Positions 1 to 8,515 of a stretch of 64,000 nt of DNA are shown piece after piece. The position numbers and the translations under genes were made by a program. Below the pieces are notes generated by a model, which did no database searches, had not been told where the DNA came from, and saw nothing but the letters and a program-made list of their open reading frames with translations. The stretch is from Flagellimonas eckloniae (lineage in GTDB: Bacteria > Bacteroidota > Bacteroidia > Flavobacteriales > Flavobacteriaceae), in NCBI RefSeq assembly GCF_001413955.1, contig NZ_LCTZ01000002.1:2590501-2654500 (forward strand), given 5' to 3'. Within the stretch, counting starts at the first letter, position 1, and every line of letters starts with the position of its first letter.

Positions 1-776
1 TTTCAAATCTTGGTTTTTTGCAGTCTCTTCGTTATCAGCTTACAGAAGAAATTTTGGTCAAGACCTCATATGAATATGCCACTAGGCTTCCGGATGAGTT
101 TGAACTTTTTGGGGATTTTACGCTCATCCGCCCCAATCCCTTTCTAGAACCAGAGCAAAGCCATAACCTGAACTTTGGGTTACAATGGAATCGCAAAAGA
201 ATGAATTTGGATACCAACTTTTTTTATCGCGATACCGATAATATCATATGGTTGAGGACCTCTCAATTTTTTGCACAATATCAGAATCTATTAAAAGCGC
301 GGACTATGGGGGTGGATATGGAAGTTCGTTTGCTGCCCTTCGAATTTCTGGAAATTACCGCCAATGCTACGTATCAAGATTTGAGAAATCGTTCTCCCAA
401 AAGCGTTACAGGAGTTGTAGATGATCGTTATTTTAATGCACGTTTACCCAACATTCCGTACTTATTTGGTAATGGGGAATTGCGTTTCATCAAAAAAGGC
501 CTTTTCGGTCCAGAAAATATCTTGTCAACATGGTGGTCAGGCAGCTACGTAAACGAGTTTTTCCTTTTCTGGGAGATCGATGGTAATCAGGATTTTAAAA
601 ATACCATCCCTTCGCAGTTTGTTCAGAATATAGGAATATCCTGTACAACTTTGGCCAATAAAGCCACAGTATCCCTGGAATGTACCAACCTATTCGATGA
701 AAAAGTATTTGACAACTTTAGCGTACAACGCCCTGGTAGGGCTTTTTACATAACACTAAGAACATTTTTAAATTAA
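1..776 (+). CDS. TonB-dependent siderophore-type receptor, C-terminal part (XusA-like)
   Basis: The reading frame is open from the first base, so only the last ~258 residues of an outer-membrane receptor are present. They read as alternating beta strands of a TonB receptor barrel and end in TNLFDEKVFDNFSVQRPGRAF followed by a short strand, the usual last-strand signature. The receptor encoded at 61397 ends in nearly the same words (DEDLFDNFSIPRPGRNF), so the two are related. The next gene, 27 bp downstream, is a DUF4374 lipoprotein, the arrangement of xusA-xusB (xenosiderophore uptake in Bacteroides thetaiotaomicron). Uptake of an iron chelate across the outer membrane is inferred from family and context. 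The first in-frame TTG at 18 is not a real start. Confidence 0.88.
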   Translation, partial: SNLGFLQSLRYQLTEEILVKTSYEYATRLPDEFELFGDFTLIRPNPFLEPEQSHNLNFGLQWNRKRMNLDTNFFYRDTDNIIWLRTSQFFAQYQNLLKARTMGVDMEVRLLPFEFLEITANATYQDLRNRSPKSVTGVVDDRYFNARLPNIPYLFGNGELRFIKKGLFGPENILSTWWSGSYVNEFFLFWEIDGNQDFKNTIPSQFVQNIGISCTTLANKATVSLECTNLFDEKVFDNFSVQRPGRAFYITLRTFLN

Positions 777-802
777 TTATACACACTTTAAATCCAAGCA
801 AA

Positions 803-2032
803 ATGAAAAAAGTACTTTTTAAAAATTGGCAGTTTCTTGCAATTATGGCATTTACGGGATTCGTTTCTATTAGTTGCAGTAGTGACAATGATTCCCCAAC
901 GGACGACACCACGCCTATGCCAGACCCTATAGCAATCAATTTTGGATTGTCCACTGTAGGTGGGGCCTTCCCAAACCAAACCACCTATATCCAAGGACTT
1001 ACTGATTTGAATTTCAATACTATAGGCAACGATCAGGCAATGGAATTAGCGGCCAATGGTGGAGCAGGAACAGTATCGTATAACAAGGCACTTTATACCT
1101 CCCCATTTGGTGCACCGGCGACATTGGTAAAGTATGTCTTTGACGATGAAGGGAACACCGTTGAAGAGGAGCGTATTGTAGTTCCTGGTGCAAACGTTTT
1201 CTCCACCCTATATTTTGAAAGTGAAACCGTGGCCTATGGCTCCGTGGCCGGGGGCATTTCAAAATTGATTGTATTTGACCCCACTACCATGCGTATAACT
1301 GATGAAGTATCTTTGAGCTCTGTCACGAGCCGTTTTCCTGAAGCCACCCGTACCTATTATCTCGATATGATAGAACGTGAGGATAAACTGTTTATGGGAG
1401 TACATTATGAGAACAATTTTGTACCTGTAAATGATTCTGCATATGTTGCAGTCATTGACCTGAATTCAAGAACGGTGGAGAAAATTCTTTCGGACAATAG
1501 AACCGGTATGGTTTTCGGAGGTCAGGCAGCGAACACAGGTATGGTAAAGACCGAAAATGGTGATATATATGTACAAGGTCTAGGCACTACGCTAAGTGGA
1601 GGTGCAAGTCCGAGTGGTCTGTTGAAAATCGCCAATGGGGAAACCGATTTCGATTCGGATTATTTTATGGACATGCAAGCCGCAACAGGCAATGTATGCT
1701 ATGGTATTAACCTAATGCCCAACGGACGTGCATTTACATCAAAAGTGGAGGACGAGAATGATTTTTTCGAATTTCAGACAGGAGAACCACAGTTTACCTA
1801 TTATGAAATAAACATATTGAATGGAACCAGTGAAGGCGCAGTACCAGGGCTTCCCACTACCTACGGTTCTAGAGGTATGATTATTCGTCCCCTCGATGGT
1901 GAAGAATTTCTTTTCACCAATGCTACCAACGATGAGAATGCGGTATATAGTTTTGATGGAGCTACTAATTCCACAAGCAAAAAATTCGTTTCTACGGGTG
2001 GATATATTAACGGATTGGAAACACTCAATTGA
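803..2032 (+). CDS. DUF4374 lipoprotein, siderophore-binding XusB-like
   Basis: A 409-residue protein with a lipoprotein signal (lipobox SISC, Cys25) and then an acidic linker rich in D, S and T. The body has repeated beta-strand blocks consistent with the beta-propeller fold of DUF4374. XusB of Bacteroides, a DUF4374 surface lipoprotein, binds enterobactin-type iron chelates and works with the receptor XusA. This gene directly follows such a receptor with a 26-bp gap and is probably co-transcribed. It should sit on the outer membrane and hand ligand to the receptor. The ligand cannot be read from sequence. The start ATG is chosen because it gives a standard signal peptide. Confidence 0.82.
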   Translation: MKKVLFKNWQFLAIMAFTGFVSISCSSDNDSPTDDTTPMPDPIAINFGLSTVGGAFPNQTTYIQGLTDLNFNTIGNDQAMELAANGGAGTVSYNKALYTSPFGAPATLVKYVFDDEGNTVEEERIVVPGANVFSTLYFESETVAYGSVAGGISKLIVFDPTTMRITDEVSLSSVTSRFPEATRTYYLDMIEREDKLFMGVHYENNFVPVNDSAYVAVIDLNSRTVEKILSDNRTGMVFGGQAANTGMVKTENGDIYVQGLGTTLSGGASPSGLLKIANGETDFDSDYFMDMQAATGNVCYGINLMPNGRAFTSKVEDENDFFEFQTGEPQFTYYEINILNGTSEGAVPGLPTTYGSRGMIIRPLDGEEFLFTNATNDENAVYSFDGATNSTSKKFVSTGGYINGLETLN

Positions 2033-2065
2033 ATCCGAAATGATTTTTAAAGTACTTAGATAAAG

Positions 2066-2100
2066 GGTATGGGAATCTAAAGTCATAGGTTCCCTATACC
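2066..2100 (+). terminator. Imperfect hairpin after the DUF4374 gene
   Basis: GGTATGGGAA pairs with TTCCC-T-ATACC with a one-base bulge and a 14-base loop, 34 bp after the DUF4374 stop codon. No T-run follows, so it could be a processing or pausing hairpin and not a true terminator. Confidence 0.35.
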
Positions 2101-2238
2101 TTAATCTGGGAGTATGGTCAAATGAGTCTTTTGGATACTACGAAATCAGAAAATTAACTACTGTAAACCCATTTATGACTTTGGGTACACCTGAGAAACT
2201 AATTTAGCTATGGACAAGTAAAATTAAAATATTATAAA

Positions 2239-3453
2239 ATGAAAAGTAATCGACGTCAGTTTGTCAAAAAAACAATAGCAGGATTTGCAATGATATCTTT
2301 AAGCCCTGTATGTAATAGCCAAAAAGTTTTTTTTACTGATAAACGGTACGAAAGTAAACCCTGGCTTGAACTTTCTAAAGCAGCTTACCTCAATAACGCT
2401 TCGCTTATTAGTAAAATGGCGGGCGGAAAGCCAATAATAGCAGTGTTGAAAAACAATGCTTATGGCATTGGCGATGTACAAGTTGCAAATATATTGGATA
2501 AGTCGAGTGATGTATACGGAATTGCAGTAGTAAAAGATGAACGTGCTTTGGCCATACGGTCAAAAGGTGTATCAAAGCCTATTCTGTTAATGGGTGATTT
2601 TGATAAAAATCTATCGCAGGAGCTTGTTAATAAGAATATTGTTTTGAGTGTTTATTCCAAACATTCCCTACTTAAAATCACTGAAATATCACGTAACTCG
2701 ATCACCTCCATTCAGGTAGCACTTTATATTGACACAGGACTTGGAAGAATGGGTATTCCTTATCAAGAAGTTGCAGAGATTGCCAAGGAGATTGCCAAGA
2801 ATCCTAAAATAAACATTGTGCAGACCTTTTCGACATTAACCACTCCAAAGGAATTTGCAAAAGAACAAATCTTGAGATTCGAAAAAATCATATTGAAATT
2901 GAATCAAAAAGGAGTAAGTACAGGATTAAAACATTTAGCTCCTTCTTATTCACTAATTGACCTACATAACTCTCATCAAGATGCTGTGAGACCAGGTATA
3001 TTGCTACATGGTTCTTTCCCATCAATTGACATGGCCGAAGCCAAAATTTATCCATTGCAAGTGGGCTATCGTCTTAAAGCTCCTGTAATTCGTGTAGAAA
3101 AATTAAGTGAAGGAGATACTATCGGGTTTTCACGTTTTTATAAGGTATTAAAAGATGAATGGATTGCTACTTTGCCTATTGGTTGGGCTGATGGGTACAA
3201 TAGTTCTGCTGAGAGTGGTGCAAAAGTTCTACTTGGCGATACACTTTATCCAGTTGTGAACGTAAACGCTAGCCATACAAATATTTCACTCGGGGAAAAT
3301 ACCATGATAACAGCAGGGGACATCGCAACACTAATCGGACCAGACTGTCCTGAGATTACACCAGAGGGATTTGGAAAACTTGTTAAAGGTCACAACTATT
3401 TGCAAATCAACTATAAAGAATCTATAACCAAGCACATTTATGAGACTTTTTAG
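2239..3453 (+). CDS. Exported alanine-racemase-like PLP protein lacking the catalytic tyrosine
   Basis: A 404-residue protein. The N-terminus has a twin-arginine type signal (NRRQFVKK, then a hydrophobic stretch ending LSPVC, possibly a lipobox), so it is probably exported folded with its cofactor. The body matches fold-type III alanine racemases: AVLKNNAYG holds the PLP lysine (Lys71), LYIDTGLGRMG is present, and the C-terminal domain has LPIGWADGYN. Two family landmarks differ. The catalytic Tyr of the (S/G)YG motif is Phe297 (GFSRFYK), and the C-terminal motif with the second-subunit substrate contact (CMDQ-like) reads ASHTNIS. Bona fide racemization is therefore doubtful; another PLP reaction or binding is possible. 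It overlaps the next gene by 14 bp and sits in a siderophore locus, which hints at processing of an amino-acid-containing chelate (inference). Confidence 0.78.
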   Translation: MKSNRRQFVKKTIAGFAMISLSPVCNSQKVFFTDKRYESKPWLELSKAAYLNNASLISKMAGGKPIIAVLKNNAYGIGDVQVANILDKSSDVYGIAVVKDERALAIRSKGVSKPILLMGDFDKNLSQELVNKNIVLSVYSKHSLLKITEISRNSITSIQVALYIDTGLGRMGIPYQEVAEIAKEIAKNPKINIVQTFSTLTTPKEFAKEQILRFEKIILKLNQKGVSTGLKHLAPSYSLIDLHNSHQDAVRPGILLHGSFPSIDMAEAKIYPLQVGYRLKAPVIRVEKLSEGDTIGFSRFYKVLKDEWIATLPIGWADGYNSSAESGAKVLLGDTLYPVVNVNASHTNISLGENTMITAGDIATLIGPDCPEITPEGFGKLVKGHNYLQINYKESITKHIYETF

Positions 3454-4300
3454 TATCATTTTGATTTGTCTATGGGTCTATCGGTCATTCGGCCAGGGTG
3501 AATACATTACTCTTGATGATAGTACCCAATTGTACATCGAAGAATTAGGTAGTGGACAGACAATTCTATTTATTCCGGGTTGGACTATGACCCATCGGTT
3601 TTTTGAAAAACAGAAGGAGTATTTTTCGAATCAGTACCATGTATTAAGTTATGATCCAAGAGGACAAGGTAGATCCGATAAAACGCTTTTTGGAAACACC
3701 TATGCTAACCATGCTAGAGATCTTCACCAAATACTGCAGAAGAAAAGTTTAAAAAATGTAATCCTTGTAGGTTGGTCGAGTGGTTGTCTTACCATGTATG
3801 AGTATATACGCGCTTATCGTTTCGATAAAATTGATAAAATGATATTCATTGATGAACCACCTAAATGGATAGGAGATGTGGATACAGAATGGGTATATGG
3901 GAGTTTTGATGACTATAGAGGGAGTTTAAAAAATCTCATTTCCGAACCTTCAGATCCAAACGAAATTATTGACTGGATGCTCGCTAACCCAATTGATAGC
4001 AGTACCAGAGCATGGATGAATCAGGAGATTTTAATGACCCCACAGCATATTGCCCTAAGCCTGTATGTAGATGGTATTGCCTCTGACTACACGAAAGAAG
4101 TCGCTTTGATACAGAGCAGGGTAACCGTATTTTTCATGGTAAGAGCTTTCTGGTATGATCAAGCAACTAACTGGCTTAAGCAAGTTACTCCGAACTCAAA
4201 AGTTGTTAGCATATCTAGCCATGCAATGTTTTGGGAGTCTCCGAAAAAGTTCAATCAAATATTATCGACGTTTCTAAACACCAACATTGATAAAAAGTGA
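3440..4300 (+). CDS. Exported alpha/beta hydrolase
   Basis: A 286-residue protein beginning with a signal peptide (ends near SFGQG), so periplasmic. It has the oxyanion-loop region IPGWTM, the strand YDPRGQGRS typical of the fold, and the nucleophile elbow GWSSG with Ser113. The likely catalytic His is in SSHAMFW near the C-terminus. It overlaps the racemase-like gene by 14 bp, so the two are translationally coupled. Family members include esterases, lactonases and peptidases; the substrate is unknown. In this locus an esterase that opens or trims a siderophore is a reasonable guess, based on context only. Confidence 0.82.
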   Translation: MRLFSIILICLWVYRSFGQGEYITLDDSTQLYIEELGSGQTILFIPGWTMTHRFFEKQKEYFSNQYHVLSYDPRGQGRSDKTLFGNTYANHARDLHQILQKKSLKNVILVGWSSGCLTMYEYIRAYRFDKIDKMIFIDEPPKWIGDVDTEWVYGSFDDYRGSLKNLISEPSDPNEIIDWMLANPIDSSTRAWMNQEILMTPQHIALSLYVDGIASDYTKEVALIQSRVTVFFMVRAFWYDQATNWLKQVTPNSKVVSISSHAMFWESPKKFNQILSTFLNTNIDKK

Positions 4301-4361
4301 CAGTAGTCCATCTCAAACCTATCATCTATGGTAACAGAGAGAGAACATCCCAACAAATAAT

Positions 4362-5798
4362 ATGTTTAAAAGTATCGTAACAATAATAAAAAAGGAAATT
4401 AAGTTGGCCGTTAGAGAGCGCCTAGCACTCCTATTGGGATCCATTATCCTATTACTCATGGGTGTGAGTCTAATATCTGGATATAGGAATTTTCAACAGG
4501 AACACTTAAAAATTACCAAAGAACAAGAACAAAAAAGAACTGAATGGCTTTCTCAAGGGGATAAACATCCTCACATTGCGGCCCATTATGGTACATACGT
4601 ATTCAAACCAAAATCCATCTTGGGAATTTTTGATAGCGGGCTGGATGGATATACAGGCACATCTATTTATTTAGAGGCCCATTACCAACACGAGTTTATG
4701 TTCAGACCTGCCCAGGATAAGGGCACTATGGTACGTTTTGGTGAGCTTACAATGGCTATGGCACTGCAGGTGCTTACACCCTTACTTATTATTATTCTTG
4801 CTTTTAGATCCATCACACAAGAACGTGAAAGCGGCACGCTCAGATTGGTGGCCGCGCAAGGCGTTCCCATTAATTCATTCGTTTGGGGCAAGATATTGAC
4901 TTATGGCTTAATTCTGTTGTTAATCTTACTTCCAATTTTGTTGGCTACAGTCGTGGGTATTACATTACTGAAACCAATGGATCTGTTAGCTTTTTCTCCA
5001 TGGCGCTTAGTTTTCCTTTTCCTTGTCTATACAGTTTATCTTTTCATTTTTATAGTATTTTCAGTTTGTACTTCACTCTATTCAAAAACGAGCCGAAATG
5101 CCTTATTGAAACTTTTGGTCTTTTGGGTACTGCTGACCGTGCTAATACCCAAAACAGTCTCGAATCTGGGTAGAACATCCTACTCGCTTCCAAGTATGCA
5201 TACTTTTAAAAGTAACATACAAAATGATATTGATAATGGTCTTGATGGAAAAACGTCACGCTCAGTACGAATGGCTCGTTTAAAACAGGAATATCTGGAA
5301 GCCTATGAGGTAGATTCCCTACATCAGCTTCCATTCAATTTTGACGGTATTAGTATGCAAGCTGGTGAAGAGCATACCCACAAGGTATATGATGTTCATT
5401 GGCAACAGTTGCGGTCTATATTCGAAGAGCAAAATACGCTTTTTGCCTATTCAAGCCTTCTGAATCCTTATATCGCCGTGCAACGCCTATCGATGGCCTT
5501 TTCGGGAACTGACATGTATACTGCCATAGATTTTGAGGACGAAGTAGAGCATTATCGTAGGGCGTTGGTTGAAAAAATGAACAATGATATGGCCCAAAAC
5601 TCCCGTTACGGCGGGTTCTATGAATATAAAGCCGGAGCTTCTTTATGGAAAGAGATAGAGGAATTCAACTACACAATGCCAACTATGAACAAGGTACTTC
5701 ACGCCTACAAATGGGAATTAATAAGTCTTTTAGCATGGTTGTTTTTGGCTTTATTTCTATTGAGTACGGTGACTTCGAAAAAAAGATGGAACATATGA
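4362..5798 (+). CDS. ABC-2 type transporter permease, DUF3526 family, first of a pair
   Basis: A 478-residue inner-membrane protein. It has one N-terminal membrane helix (about residues 20-42), a loop of about 90 residues outside the membrane, then helices from about residue 130 to 280, a second large soluble segment (about 280-440) and a final helix near the C-terminus. The segment FRSITQERESGTLRLVAAQ matches the coupling-helix region of ABC-2 permeases (gliding and copper-export type relatives). It overlaps the second permease by 4 bp (ATGA), so they probably form one transporter. No ATP-binding subunit is encoded next to it. Direction and substrate of transport are unknown. Confidence 0.8.
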   Translation: MFKSIVTIIKKEIKLAVRERLALLLGSIILLLMGVSLISGYRNFQQEHLKITKEQEQKRTEWLSQGDKHPHIAAHYGTYVFKPKSILGIFDSGLDGYTGTSIYLEAHYQHEFMFRPAQDKGTMVRFGELTMAMALQVLTPLLIIILAFRSITQERESGTLRLVAAQGVPINSFVWGKILTYGLILLLILLPILLATVVGITLLKPMDLLAFSPWRLVFLFLVYTVYLFIFIVFSVCTSLYSKTSRNALLKLLVFWVLLTVLIPKTVSNLGRTSYSLPSMHTFKSNIQNDIDNGLDGKTSRSVRMARLKQEYLEAYEVDSLHQLPFNFDGISMQAGEEHTHKVYDVHWQQLRSIFEEQNTLFAYSSLLNPYIAVQRLSMAFSGTDMYTAIDFEDEVEHYRRALVEKMNNDMAQNSRYGGFYEYKAGASLWKEIEEFNYTMPTMNKVLHAYKWELISLLAWLFLALFLLSTVTSKKRWNI

Positions 5799-7216
5799 GT
5801 ATAGTATATAAAACAATATGGCGCTATGAGTGGATTACATTTAGCCGGAATAAAACACAGATTGTTTTGTTGTCTACTTTTTTCCTTTTTGGTGTATATG
5901 CCATTTTCTGTGGAAAAACCTATATAGAAGGGCAACGGCAGACTATTGTTCAATTGATGGAAAGAGAGGTTGCTGAATTTGAAAGTTACACGGACAGTTT
6001 TCAAAACGAACTGGTCTCGAAAAAAGCAAAACAGTTACACGATTTAGCCAGTAAACCAAATTACGCATGGTTCCGGCATGGATATCATGTTATTTCATAC
6101 CCGCATGACTACGCAGATTTGGCGATTGGACAAAGGGACCTTTATCGGTACTATTATCGGCTTACCGGAATGGGTTTACAATATCAACTCTATGAAAACG
6201 AGATAGCTAATCCATTTTATTTAAAAATAGGTAACCTAGATCTATCATTTATGATTATCTACATCCTTCCGCTATTGATTATAGTTTTTTGCTATTCAAT
6301 ATATTCTGGGGAGAAGGACTTGGGAATATTGCCACTATTGCGTGTTCAAAGTGTGAGTATTCAAAAGATACTTTTAATTCGTCTCACATTTTATTTCCTG
6401 CTAACAACTGGTCTAGGTCTGTTGCTATCTCTAATTGGTTTTTTAGTCTCTGGGGGTATAAACGGTTATGTTGCATTGGTTTGGTCAGCTGTCGTTATAG
6501 TATATTGCACATTTTGGTTCGGGCTTTTATTCTTTATCATTGCTTTTCGTCAGAGTACTTCCTTTAATGCCATTAGTTCGGTCGGGGCATGGGTATTGAT
6601 TCTGATGGTTATTCCTGCGATACTGAATATTACATTGGACAGCATCTACCCATTGAACAGTACAGAAATTGCTGGACTAACCCGACGGACTGGGTTGGAT
6701 GATGAAAATGATGAAGAGGAGTCTAAAAAGGTAATTGCTAAATTTTTGAAATACCGGCCCGAATTTGCTAAAGAAAACTCCTCAAATAATAAAAACCTGA
6801 TGTCAAAGGCGTACGCTGCCCATACCTTTTTAAAAGATAAGGATAGCAGGGAAACAATAGACAGGTACAATAAAACGATTTATGAGAGATCACGTTGGAC
6901 ATCTGGTTTTAATTGGCTTAATCCTGCTGTTACGGTTCAAGAATCGTTATCAAGAATCGTACACACGGACCTTTCCAATTACCTAGACTTTCAAACGGAA
7001 CTATCCAGCTTTCATGTGCAGATTACTGATTTTTATTTTGAACGTCTCTTTATGGATAAGGAAATCACGCTTGAAGATTACTCTAATAGGCCCCGCTTTG
7101 ATCCATACTACGGCAGAACCGATTGGTATTCGGTGTATCTAGATACTGTCATAGTAGCCTTGTTGGCTTTTATCTTTTTTTTTCGTGGAATATTGATTTT
7201 AAAAAGAGCTGAATAA
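5795..7216 (+). CDS. ABC-2 type transporter permease, DUF3526 family, second of a pair
   Basis: A 473-residue membrane protein with the same layout as its upstream partner: N-terminal helix, extracytoplasmic domain, a five-helix block with YSGEKDLGILPLLRVQ in the coupling position, a large soluble segment and a C-terminal helix followed by basic residues. The start at 5795 is chosen because it overlaps the stop of the preceding gene as ATGA; longer in-frame starts lie inside that gene. The pair resembles permeases found beside TonB receptors in Bacteroidota. The ATPase must be encoded elsewhere, perhaps upstream of position 1. Confidence 0.8.
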   Translation: MSIVYKTIWRYEWITFSRNKTQIVLLSTFFLFGVYAIFCGKTYIEGQRQTIVQLMEREVAEFESYTDSFQNELVSKKAKQLHDLASKPNYAWFRHGYHVISYPHDYADLAIGQRDLYRYYYRLTGMGLQYQLYENEIANPFYLKIGNLDLSFMIIYILPLLIIVFCYSIYSGEKDLGILPLLRVQSVSIQKILLIRLTFYFLLTTGLGLLLSLIGFLVSGGINGYVALVWSAVVIVYCTFWFGLLFFIIAFRQSTSFNAISSVGAWVLILMVIPAILNITLDSIYPLNSTEIAGLTRRTGLDDENDEEESKKVIAKFLKYRPEFAKENSSNNKNLMSKAYAAHTFLKDKDSRETIDRYNKTIYERSRWTSGFNWLNPAVTVQESLSRIVHTDLSNYLDFQTELSSFHVQITDFYFERLFMDKEITLEDYSNRPRFDPYYGRTDWYSVYLDTVIVALLAFIFFFRGILILKRAE

Positions 7217-7343
7217 AACTAAAAAACGAATAACAGTAATACGGCAACTATAAGCATCAATCTACAAGGGTAAATGCTACCAAACCGATTCAAAATTCCA
7301 GCATGTATATTCCAAAAGTAATTGGAAACCATTACTACTGCTT

Positions 7344-7754
7344 TTATTTATCAGCGCAGCAGTTATCATCTTCACAGCGACAATAACGGCGATTGTAAAA
7401 ATGAAGTGAAATCAAGCCCAAGGTTGGAAGGTAAATGACTTCCTCTGCCAGATGGGCAATCTCCAATTTCTCGTTAAAAACAATCATGCCCAATAACATC
7501 CAAAGAACCCAAAAAGTATATTTTATTCTTGGCTTGGAAGTGTTTTTGGTCGACCAGTACACGGCAAAGAAGGCAATGGCTAAAAACAGTATGTCCAAAG
7601 TTCCCCACCACCAAGGATGCAGTGTTTCCCCTATAGCAAGTCCAGCCTGCGCTACAAAAAAGAATGGCGTCGCCAAGCAGTGTACAAAACATAAGGTGCT
7701 CGCAAGTGCTCCAATGATGTCGGACTTATATCTAAGATTTACCAGATTGGTCAT
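7344..7754 (-). CDS. MerC-family inner-membrane metal transport protein
   Basis: A 136-residue protein with four predicted membrane helices. The first helix holds CFVHCLATP, like the paired cysteines of MerC, which passes Hg(II) inward. The C-terminus is a cysteine-rich tail (YCRCEDDNCCADK) that could bind soft metals or zinc. The gene is divergent from the LolD/FtsX operon, and both promoters share the 27-bp palindrome at 7833-7859. This suggests that the protein serves zinc (or another metal) homeostasis here and not mercury resistance; no merA, merT or merR is nearby. The family call is firm, the metal is inferred. Confidence 0.8.
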   Translation of the reverse strand: MTNLVNLRYKSDIIGALASTLCFVHCLATPFFFVAQAGLAIGETLHPWWWGTLDILFLAIAFFAVYWSTKNTSKPRIKYTFWVLWMLLGMIVFNEKLEIAHLAEEVIYLPTLGLISLHFYNRRYCRCEDDNCCADK

Positions 7755-7815
7755 GAACTGAGTAATTAATGCTTTTAATAATTAAAGAACCCCAAGCCTA
7801 TTTCAAATGGGGAGA

Positions 7816-7823
7816 CAAAAGTA
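7816..7823 (-). promoter_or_regulatory. -7 element of the MerC-like gene promoter
   Basis: Read on the minus strand this is TACTTTTG, a full match to the Bacteroidota -7 consensus TAnnTTTG. A TTG (-33 element) lies 17 bp upstream, inside the palindrome at 7833-7859. The predicted leader is about 58 nt. Confidence 0.65.
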
Positions 7824-7832
7824 TTCAATTTT

Positions 7833-7859
7833 TTCAAATGCAACTAGGTTGCATTTGAA
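7833..7859. promoter_or_regulatory. Perfect 27-bp palindrome, probable Zur-type operator between divergent promoters
   Basis: Arms TTCAAATGCAAC and GTTGCATTTGAA are exact inverted repeats around a TAG spacer. The TTG of the rightward promoter and the TTG of the leftward promoter both fall within the arms, so a bound protein would block both -33 elements. The 21-bp core (AAATGCAAC, 3 bp, GTTGCATTT) recurs at 56917-56937 upstream of the G3E GTPase gene. A Fur-family gene lies in the rightward operon (10649), so autorepression by a Zur-like protein is the simplest reading. Confidence 0.75.
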
Positions 7860-7867
7860 TTTCTCTT

Positions 7868-7875
7868 TATTTTTG
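7868..7875 (+). promoter_or_regulatory. -7 element of the metal ABC operon promoter
   Basis: TATTTTTG matches TAnnTTTG fully. A TTG at 7849-7851, in the right arm of the palindrome, is 16 bp upstream. The start codon at 7889 would be only about 11 nt from the transcript start. Confidence 0.62.
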
Positions 7876-7888
7876 TAAAAAAGTTCAG

Positions 7889-8515
7889 ATGGTCGAGACA
7901 TCGAACCTTTCTTACACCTATGACAATAGTGAAGCTCTGGTTTTTCCGGATATTTCGCTAATACCTGGCGAACACATGCTTGTCATTGGTCCATCAGGAG
8001 TAGGTAAGACCACGCTATTATATCTGATGGCTGGATTGTTGCCTACGCTAAAAGGTACCGTTGCCATTGACGGAACGGAGTTAAATACGTTATCACGAAA
8101 AGAAATCGATAAATTCAGGGGGGAACATATCGGCCTCATCTTTCAACAATATCATTTTATCAAATCGTTGAACGTTTCCGATAATCTTCGCCTAAGGCAA
8201 AGCTTCCCTAAGAACATCAATGATACTAAAAGAAGGTATGAACTTGCTGAAAGGTTGGGGCTTACCCAACATTTTGAGAAGAAAGTCAACGCATTGAGCC
8301 ATGGACAACAACAACGGCTGGGTATTGCCCTGGGCCTAATCCATAAACCAAAAATCATTTTTGCTGATGAACCAACTTCCAATTTGGATGATTCTAACTG
8401 TACAAAGGTGATTGACCTGCTCAAAGAAGAGGCCAAAATATGTAAAAGTAGTCTGTTGATTATTACACATGACCAACGGGTAAAGTCCCATTTCAAAAAC
8501 CAAGTAGTGCTATGA
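7889..8515 (+). CDS. ABC transporter ATP-binding protein, LolD/MacB type
   Basis: A 208-residue ATPase. It has Walker A GPSGVGKTT (34-42), a Q-loop IFQQYH, the signature LSHGQQQRLGIA (around 137), Walker B IIFADEPTSNLD and the H-switch IITHD. This matches the LolD/MacB/FtsE group that powers FtsX-type permeases and does not itself form a channel. It overlaps the FtsX-like permease gene by 4 bp (ATGA), so the two form one complex. It is the first gene of a six-gene operon that ends with a phosphatase. Control by the palindrome just upstream is expected. Confidence 0.9.
   Translation: MVETSNLSYTYDNSEALVFPDISLIPGEHMLVIGPSGVGKTTLLYLMAGLLPTLKGTVAIDGTELNTLSRKEIDKFRGEHIGLIFQQYHFIKSLNVSDNLRLRQSFPKNINDTKRRYELAERLGLTQHFEKKVNALSHGQQQRLGIALGLIHKPKIIFADEPTSNLDDSNCTKVIDLLKEEAKICKSSLLIITHDQRVKSHFKNQVVL

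Noticed and set aside
4883..5173. 96-codon frame inside the first ABC permease
   Set aside because: A shadow of the permease in another frame with no family features.
5645..5794. Longer start for the second ABC permease
   Set aside because: It overlaps the preceding gene by about 150 bp; the ATGA overlap at 5795 is the normal form.
7310..7327. TTCCAA/TTGGAA inverted repeat between the permease and the MerC-like gene
   Set aside because: A six-base stem without T-run is too weak to call as a terminator or site.
7889..8515. The LolD-like ATPase as partner of the DUF3526 permeases
   Set aside because: It overlaps the FtsX-type permease gene, is of the MacB/LolD family and stands behind a separate promoter.
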